In this document: one piece after another, positions 57,981 to 64,000 of the stretch
How the letters are laid out: each line of letters starts with the position of its first letter
How positions within the stretch are numbered: the first letter of the stretch is position 1
NCBI GenBank assembly: GCA_023548195.1
Contig: JAJHZJ010000220.1
Coordinates: 1,991,279-2,055,278 of the forward strand
Reading direction: 5' to 3'
DNA: 64,000 nt
DNA from: Bettongia penicillata ogilbyi
Lineage: Eukaryota; Chordata; Mammalia; Diprotodontia; Potoroidae
Notes under the pieces: model-generated
Seen by the model: only the letters and a program-made list of their open reading frames with translations
What the model was told of the DNA's origin: nothing
Databases searched by the model: none
Made by a program: the position numbers and the translations under genes

Positions 57981-58269
57981 GAATCAATGTGAAAAGGGCC
58001 TGAACTAAGGTTTAAGGTAATGGTCATGTGAGTTGGGAGCAAGTGTCAGGTATAATATTTGGCTACCTCAGGAGCTAATACTTTCCCCTCACTGGAATTC
58101 TTCAAACATAAGCTGGATAGATCATTTGTCAAGGTGGAATTTCAGCCAAATAACTTCTGAAGTCCCATCCAACTCTGAGATTCTGCGATATTTAAAATTC
58201 GACAGGATGTTCAGAAAAAAGAGGAGAGATAGCAAGATGAGAAAGACTCTCACAACTCTTTTTTGATTA

Positions 58270-58500
58270 TATATATATCTATCCTTTTAATAGTAAGAAT
58301 ATAATTAAATTAATGGAGTATAAGTACTCAAAGTTATCTTAGAAATCATCTAATCCAATATTTTCATTTTTTTTTTACAGACAAGGAAACAGGGAAGCAG
58401 AGAGATGAAGTTAACTTCCCTAGATCACACAACTTATAAGTGGCAGATCCAGAAACTAAACATAGGTCATCTAATTCCATGTTGACCACATAGCCAGTGC
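58270..58500 (-). mobile_element. MIR-like repeat, antisense
   Basis: TTAGAAATCATCTAATCCAATATTTTCATTTTTTTTTTACAGACAAGGAAACAGGGAAGC, GATCACACAACTTATAAGTGGCAGATCCAG follow the reverse-MIR-like order. Confidence 0.7.
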
Positions 58501-58504
58501 ACAA

Positions 58505-59250
58505 CACTAGTTTTAGTGACAATTTCAGTGGTTGCCATTTAGATAACTCTTGTTACCTGAAAATTTTATTCTTTTAGCAACCATTTGAAAATTATCTGTT
58601 ATTATAGCACAGTAATGAGTGTAGGATACCTAATTCCCTTAGCATCACTACTTGAAATGCTGATTTAAAAAAAATGATTCCCAGAAAATACACTGAGTTT
58701 TACTGACTTTCAACCAGAAATCAAAATTAAACTAGGGGATTATATGTTGATCCAAAATGTCATTATGTCATTTGTCTTTATTTACAATCAGGTTTTATAT
58801 GGGTTACTTACCCTTGGTCTCATCTTCTGTTTCAGGATCATAATTAAAATTATTGAGATGAGTCTCTTGTACTAATGTTACATCATTTCAATACAAGCTG
58901 CTGAATAATGGAGCTGTGATATGGTCTGGGAAGAGAATAGTTAGATAGGAATAAAAAATAAACCACCAAGACAATTAAACCTTTGCCACAAATTTAATAA
59001 TATCACTTATTGTACCTCTCAGTAACAAATCTTATATATTTTTTTTCTAAAACTAAGAGATTGATGGGGTTTTATCACTTCAATTCTGACCAGTGGCACT
59101 ACAGATAATACATGGAGTCAGGTATTTAGTTGTAATAATATTGCATCATGACAACTGATTCCAATTCTATAGCATGTTGTTAAGAAAATAAAAGACAAGA
59201 GAGTGGGTTTTCTCAAGTGTTTCAGAAGAGATTTAGGAATGGAATTATAG
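58505..59250. other. No recognised gene or repeat
   Basis: AT-rich, nothing assigned. Confidence 0.35.
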
Positions 59251-59252
59251 TT

Positions 59253-59449
59253 ATATAGGGTGGGAAACAGGTGGGAATCCTGCTGCCTCCAGACCACATG
59301 TGACCAGTGCGGATTGTTGACTGAGTCCAAGCTTTGTAGAATAAATCATTTTATTAAGGGAATTGGTTCGGTGAAGTTTGTTAGTGAAAGAGGACTTAAG
59401 AACCTAGAGAGTCACTTGTGTCCTGGAGGCGACAGGTTCCCCACCCCTG
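59253..59449. mobile_element. hAT-type miniature element (Charlie-like), internally palindromic
   Basis: The right end GACAGGTTCCCCACCCCTG is the reverse of the CAGGGGTGGGGAACCTG terminus, and the left end starts TAGGGTGGGAAACAGGTGGG, a mutated partner. The middle (TTGACTGAGTCCAAGCTTTG..AATAAATCATTTTATTAAGGG..) is also partly self-complementary, as in other marsupial hAT miniatures. No transposase is encoded; it would have moved with enzyme supplied elsewhere. The 8-bp target duplication is not clearly preserved. Confidence 0.8.
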
Positions 59450-59519
59450 GTCTAAAATATGTCTTCATTTCTATCTCTTTTGCCAATCTGGTTAAAAGAA
59501 GTTGGCAACAAGGTCCTGT

Positions 59520-59640
59520 TCTCATAAGTACTTATAGGGGTGCTAGGTACTAGGTTTAAAACAAACAAACCACAACAGTAAAAATTAGACAATTCTTATA
59601 CCTAAAGAGGTTACATTCTACTGAGGAGAGACAATGCATA
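59520..59640 (-). mobile_element. L2 3' terminus fragment, antisense
   Basis: GTGCTAGGTACTAGGTTTAAAACA and CTTATACCTAAAGAGGTTACATTCTACTGAGGAGAGA correspond to the reverse L2 end. Confidence 0.6.
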
Positions 59641-59754
59641 CTGTTAAAAGTATATGCATAGCTTGTGTATTTATGTAATTTAGTTCATATATATGAAATG
59701 TTTTCAAATACGTAATTTCACTTTTAAAAAAAATTACCTCTTTCACTTCAGTTT

Positions 59755-59925
59755 ATGAGATAACAGAGTTCCAAAGGACGTTAGAGTCCTTTAGTTCAGC
59801 CCTCTCATTAAACAGGGAAGAATACTGAGGTTCTGTGAGGACCTTGGTCATGGAGCCAACAAGTACCTAAAGTATTATCTGAACTCATGCCTTTCTTATT
59901 CCAAATCCAATTCTCTGTCAACTAT
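59755..59925 (-). mobile_element. MIR-like repeat, antisense
   Basis: AGAGTTCCAAAGGACGTTAGAGTCCTTTAGTTCAGCCCTCTCATTAAACAGGGAAGAATACTGAGG, then CATGGAGCCAACAAGTACCT are reverse MIR-like blocks. Confidence 0.65.
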
Positions 59926-59929
59926 TGAG

Positions 59930-61185
59930 GGCTCAAACATTTTCCACCCACAACCCCTTCAGCACTTCTCGAACTTTGGTTTGCAGATACACAATTTAAG
60001 ATACCACATTGCCTCTTGGTTGAGCAGAGATGATCTTTGGTTTCTACTAAGATGTAGAGGCAACAATATATGTAGAAGTGAAGCATATGATTGTGCATAC
60101 GATGTAATTTAAGGCCATGCCAAAGCACTTCCTCCCCAAAGTGTCATTTCCATTGATATTACACATTAGCCTTTTCTACTACCTTGTAAGAAACATCTAT
60201 CACTCAACAGAGGAAGTTTAATGATACTAGGAATTTTTATTCTTGAAAGATCACAGAAAAGAGGAGACATAAACATCATGAGGTATGTGGTTTTGTTGAA
60301 TTCAGACCTAGTAATCAAATTCAGGAACAGCAAAACCAAGGAAAACTATTTGAAGTTAATTTAAAACTTGAAAAAATATCTAATAAATGCTTTCAACGAC
60401 ACAGTGGGTAGTTGAAAATTGGTACTCAAAGAGAAGGTTCAAGCTGAAATCAGAATGTTCTGGATATATTTATTGATATGTACAATATAAGTCACTGATG
60501 AAAACTAGGAACTGTGTTGTATTTTTCTTAAATTTTGATATTTTTGGCAAAAAGAATAATCATAGACTCAAGGAAAAATTACATGATGCCAACTGGGGAG
60601 GGGGGAGTGGAGAATTTGACTAAAGAGATGATTAAATGAATATAGCAAGTGCTTTCTTACATTCATAATCTCATAGCAAAGACTGACAAAACACTCAATT
60701 AACTGATGATAATTTATTAAGCAGCTATTATGATTTTATCATATTAGGTTAAGTAAATATGTTACTGTCATATTCTTTGATAAGATAACTGTTTTAGGGT
60801 TATATATTTCTGATGTTGCTATCATGATTTTTAAGACCAAAATTCCATACTGCACTTACATTTTAAAAATATCTCATTTGAATGATTCTTCTCTTTTGTG
60901 GGATAAGAGGCAAAGAAGGGTTTGTTAGAATCCCTCTGGGATTTCTAAAAGGATCTTTCTAGGAGAATGTTTGTCATTTTCAATTCCATCAGTGAATTAC
61001 TTTGAGTACACAGTTTTAAGGGATTAGGAAGGTAAGGTCACTAAGGAGGCACAAATCCATTTTGGAAAGCATAATCTCTAGAGTGCCAGATGTCATGAAA
61101 AAATAAATTCATTATTAAGTTAATTTAGAACCTCAAAATACCTATTTCAGAAATAATCACACTATTGAGAGTGAATTGTTTTTGG
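59930..61185. other. No recognised gene or repeat
   Basis: Mixed AT-rich sequence. Nothing supported. Confidence 0.35.
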
Positions 61186-61189
61186 TTTG

Positions 61190-61437
61190 GGTTTTTACTT
61201 AAATTTTCTCATGACTATAACTCCACTACTAACATCATTCCAGAGTTCCAGTTCTGTATTTCTTACTGTTTGCAGAATACCTACCTATACTAGTATGTGC
61301 TACTTGAAATTTAAATTCAACATGTTTAAAACTGAACTAATTTTCTTCCTGTTTTCTACTCTCCCCATAACTTCTCCATTTCTGGCCATACAGTGTTACT
61401 GTCATCTTACTCAACCAGATTTATATATTCATATATA
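61190..61437 (+). mobile_element. L2 LINE, ORF2 C-terminal part
   Basis: ACTTGAAATTTAAATTCAACATGTTTAAAACTGAACTAATTTTCTTCC is the L2 block encoding LNMxKTELI, preserved in an open frame from 61187. It stops at 61437 where the Tigger element begins; no clear continuation on the other side. Confidence 0.7.
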
Positions 61438-61849
61438 CAGGCAGTTTTCATTCCCTGTAACTTCACATTATAGAAATTTGAGTTTATCTAAAGAATACTA
61501 AAGGAAATAGGCATTCCAAAAAATTATAAAAATACCCTACTGAAAGCAGACACTGTAGTATAAGATGCTGAAAGATGTGGACAGTGTAAACATGGGATGG
61601 GAAGCTGAAAAGCATGTCTAAGTCAGTTCCGATGTGCCTATAAAGAGTGACACTGTACATCTCTGTGTGTTCAACAGTGCTTCTTATATTTTTACCAAGG
61701 CTGGAAAGATGAACTTCTCATAAATGTAAGCCAATAGACTTTCAAAGAAAAATGAAAATAATTAGAAAATATGAAGGACAATAATCACAATAAACAGCAT
61801 ATGAGCTTAATCTTTGCAATGTAGACTATGAATACCATAGTGAAGAATT

Positions 61850-62815
61850 TTGCCCAGATGAAAACGCAAGAGGCAATGCTTACCAAAGTCAACATCTGTT
61901 AAAACAAAGAGATGGCTCCATTCTAGAGATGAAGAAATTATTAAATATGTATATAGAAGATCAGATGCAGAAGAATATTCCCTTAAGCTTGATGATAACT
62001 CAAGCCCAGGTTCAAAGCCTCTTTGGAGATTTGAAAGTAAAATACCCTGAAGGAACGCAGGTATATACAGCAAGCAGAAGTTGGTTTGCATGTTTTAAAA
62101 ATCATGCATGATTACATAATGTGCAAATGACAGTACTTGTTACTACAAGATATTGAAGTAACAAAGAAGCTTCCAGAGTTCCTGCAAAAAATAAATAAAT
62201 AAATGAAGGTTCTTACTTTACATAGCAAATTTTTAATGCAGATCAAATTGGCCTGTTTTATCCAAGAATGCCATCTCAAACCTACATCTTGGTGGAGGAA
62301 AAAAAAAACTATGCCTGGATATAAGGATTAGAAAGGATATTCTTCTGCTTGGAGAGAATACATCTGAGACTTGAAAATTAAAACTTGTTCTTGTACAGCA
62401 TTCAGAAAATCCCAGAGCATTGAAAGGTATCGGTAAGGTAATACCACCTACCTTAGTCAGTGTTAAACAGTAGTTTATGAACTGTGTCATTCCTGATGTC
62501 AAGAAACTTTGTAATGATAATAACATTCCTTTCAAGATTTTACTTACTGCAAATTGTATGCTGTCATGGGGAGAGAGGGGAGAAGTAAGGGAAGGCTGAG
62601 GGGGATAAAATCTTAACTTTAAGGAAATGATTGTAAAACATTAAAAAATAAAAATAAATAAAAATAAAAAAATAAAAAAAAATAAAGATTTTACTTACAT
62701 TAGATAATGCCTTAGGTCAACTTCTTCATTTGTATTATTTTAATGAAATTGAAAAGTAGTCTATCTTCCTCATAATACTACTTCATTATTACAACCCTAT
62801 GGATTAAGGAGTGAT
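61850..62815 (+). pseudogene. Tigger-family transposase remnant (CENP-B/jerky type)
   Basis: Pogo-clade transposase broken by frameshifts, stops and an insertion. In order: the CENP-B-type helix-turn-helix part at 61929-62111, with YIEDQMQKNIPLSL and ASRSWFACFKNHA (family pattern WxxDQxxKxIPLS, ...GWFxRFK); FNADQIGLF at about 62234-62260 (family NADETGLFW, where the E is changed); MPSQTYI at about 62268; then VIPDVKK..NNIPFKILLTLDNA at 62490-62545 plus 62699-62715, holding the second catalytic D in LDNA; and VVYLPHNTTSLLQP at about 62757-62798. The first catalytic D region (NADE) has lost the E-following T. Intact family members such as JRK-like host genes have full frames; this has none, so it is dead. 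Confidence 0.8.
62548..62684 (+). mobile_element. 5'-truncated L1 insertion with perfect 14-bp target duplication
   Basis: 137 bp (TGCAAATTGTATGCTGTCAT..GGGGAGAGAGGGGAGAAGTA.. and an AAAAT-rich tail from 62640) are bounded by AAGATTTTACTTAC at 62534-62547 and 62685-62698. Removal of the insert and one duplicate restores the transposase reading frame across NIPFKILLTLDNA. The G-rich 3'UTR end plus A-rich tail and 14-bp duplication are the marks of L1 target-primed reverse transcription; the first-strand site TC/AAGA is close to the L1 preference TT/AAAA. Confidence 0.88.
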
Positions 62816-62899
62816 TGAAAGTTGAAAGATGTATTTAAATACTACAATCCTAGAGGATTGCAGTTTTGGATGCAGATAAGTATTTAATATTGAGATAGC

Positions 62900-62975
62900 A
62901 CTATTAGATGATAGATAGATGATAGGTGAATGGATGGATTGCTGGATGAATAGATGATAAATGAATGAATAAACA
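62900..62975. repeat. (GATA)n/(GATG)n imperfect tetranucleotide repeat
   Basis: GATAGATAGATGATAGGTGAATGGATGGATTG..GAATAGATGATAAATGAATGAATAAA. Low-complexity. Confidence 0.85.
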
Positions 62976-63499
62976 CATAAATGCACAGTCAACTACTAGT
63001 AACAAAGGCTAGATGCAATGGGTTAAGAGGCAACATACGGCACATCTGTGTTAACTTTACTGTTCAAGTACTTTATATACTTTATCATTAACTTTACCTT
63101 TCATTTCATGATTGTGTTTCTTATCATGGTACAGTATTTAAATTTTAGTCTGTTTTATGACTTGCATAAAGGTATTTTGGGTATGCCTTTTTAAAAAGAC
63201 CAAGTGACATGGGTGGATAGATGCATTTGAATTATGTAAAAAATTGCTTTATGTAGAGATTTACAGAATAGTCCACTTATGCAAAGTGTTTACTTCCTGT
63301 TTGTATTTGAAAATGATTTTAGTTCAATTTTCATAGTTATGAGTCTCAGATCACCACCTCTAACTCTAGTCTCTTTCCTGAGTTACATGCCCACATTACC
63401 AACTTGCTATTGGAAAGATAGGAAGGGGGATATTTCTTTTGAAATCTGTCATATATTTGCATTTGAACTCTTCTATGATCTTAACTTCAAATAGCATGA

Positions 63500-63715
63500 T
63501 AAATAGAAGCACTTAGAATCAGAAAGACTTAAGTTTAAAATCAACTCTCAAACATTAAAGCAATTCTCAAGTTCTATGACATTGCATAAGTAATTTACCT
63601 TCTCAGAGCCTCTGTTTCCTCATCCATAAAATAGGTATAAAAAGCATCTACATGTTTTTGTCATGAGGGCTGAATAAGATACTATATGCAAAGTACTTTA
63701 TAAATGTTATTATGT
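63500..63715 (+). mobile_element. MIR SINE
   Basis: AGAAGCACTTAGAATCAGAAAGACTTAAGTTTAAAATC, GTAATTTACCTTCTCAGAGCCTCTGTTTCCTCATCCATAAAATAGG, ATGAGGGCTGAATAAGATACTATATGCAAAGTACTTTATAAATGTTATTAT. Complete MIR order. Confidence 0.85.
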
Positions 63716-63744
63716 TACATAAATACAAGTTAATAATGTTTAGT

Positions 63745-63990
63745 TAATGTCTAATTGTCTTTTCCCTAATATATATGCCCAGTAATGGTACAGTGTCTGG
63801 AAACAATAATTGCTTAATAAATATTTGTTGGCTAACTGTTCACTGATTAATTATTTTGGTTTATTTCTCTTGTCACCTTTAAATCGTAACCTTATTGTGG
63901 GAAAGAACTGTCATTTTTCATTCTTGTATCTCTAGCAATTGGTAATTTGCTTTTGTCATTCTTGACACATAATGAAAAATTATTCAAGCT
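63745..63990 (+). mobile_element. L2 3' ends, two adjacent
   Basis: AGTAATGGTACAGTGTCTGGAAACAATAATTGCTTAATAAATATTTGTTGGCTAACTG is one L2 terminus; from 63890 TATTGTGGGAAAGAACTGTCATTTTTC..CTTGTATCTCTAGCAATTGG..TTGACACATAATG is the beginning of another, cut by the window end. Confidence 0.7.
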
Positions 63991-64000
63991 CTTTATTCAT

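Larger units (their letters stand above)
56190..58200 (+). mobile_element. CR1/L3 LINE, ~2 kb copy with nested insertions
   Basis: Blocks in CR1/L3 order: GAACCTGGATGATTTCACCAAAAACAGGTTATGGTAGCCCAACCTGATTTTC (56478-56528), AGAGTCTAGAATGGTGCCCTG (56918-56938), AATCTTATACTTGGATTAAACAACAG, then TTTAGGAAGTACATTGATAAATTGGAGACTGTC (57534-57566), ATTGGAAATGTTTAACTTGAA (57620), and the 3' end CACTGGAATTCTTCAAACATAAGCTGGATAGATCATTTGTC..CCCATCCAACTCTGAGATTCTGCGAT (58091-58189). Interrupted by an antisense L2 end and a MAR1. This is the longest ancient LINE in the window; reading frame is lost. Confidence 0.8.
61438..62815 (+). mobile_element. Tigger (pogo/Tc1-mariner) DNA transposon, 3' end not found
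   Basis: Starts with CAGGCAGTTTTCATTCCCTG directly after TA, the Tigger terminus and its TA target. The transposase remnant lies at about 61850-62815 and is followed by no recognisable 3' inverted repeat. A short L1-derived insertion (62548-62684) splits it. The element probably lost its right end. Confidence 0.8.

Noticed and set aside
1..64000. CRISPR arrays, operons, phage or plasmid modules
   Set aside because: Direct repeats here are microsatellites or transposons; there is no spacer periodicity, no dense coding and no ribosome-binding-site pattern. The DNA is mammalian.

Overview
The window looks like ordinary intergenic or intronic nuclear DNA from a marsupial mammal. It is AT-rich. 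I find no host exon, no conserved host open reading frame and no true tRNA, rRNA or snRNA gene. The marsupial call rests on the repeats: MAR1-type SINEs with the tRNA-like head GGCAGCTaGGTGGcacAGTG and a tail that is not poly(A), diverged copies of the marsupial L1 family, and a hAT miniature element, on a background of ancient MIR, L2 and CR1/L3 repeats. The species cannot be named from this. No bacterial-style features (operons, CRISPR, integrases) are present. All family names come from recalled consensus sequences; no database search was possible.

Layout. 0-8 kb: MAR1, L2 and MIR fragments, one MAR1 split by a ~430-bp LTR-like insert, and an antisense L1 3' end. 8-16 kb: MAR1 copies, a pair of ~135-bp inverted repeats about 0.9 kb apart (9.67-9.82 and 10.71-10.85 kb), and much unassigned sequence. 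16-24 kb: a long (CT)n(CA)n tract, MIR and L2 copies, a solo-LTR-like insert inside a MIR-like repeat, and an L2 interrupted by a SINE with a 16-bp target-site duplication. 24.3-28.8 kb: three L1 segments in head-on arrangement (5'UTR/ORF1 forward, ORF1/5'UTR reverse, ORF2 end/3'UTR forward). 29.3 kb: a (GA)n/(GAAG)n tract. 30.7-36.4 kb: L1 pieces and a minus-strand, heavily deleted endogenous retrovirus with one complete and one truncated LTR. 37-45 kb: an antisense CR1/L3 copy and long stretches without a recognised repeat. 45-51 kb: CR1/L3, two good L2 copies and several MIRs. 52-54.4 kb: a decayed L1 carrying a truncated SINE. 54.8-58.2 kb: antisense L2, then a 2-kb CR1/L3 copy with two nested insertions. 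59.25 kb: a hAT miniature element. 61.2-62.8 kb: an L2 cut by a Tigger (pogo) DNA transposon, itself cut by a short L1 insertion with a perfect 14-bp duplication. 63.5-64 kb: MIR and L2 ends.

Nothing here works together as a pathway. What can be read is a layered history of transposition: L2, CR1/L3 and MIR oldest; Tigger and hAT in between; then L1, MAR1 and LTR elements. No previously undescribed functional system is evident. The best candidates for something uncatalogued are the 9.67-10.85 kb inverted-repeat pair and the LTR family shared by the 20.95 and 32.58 kb copies.
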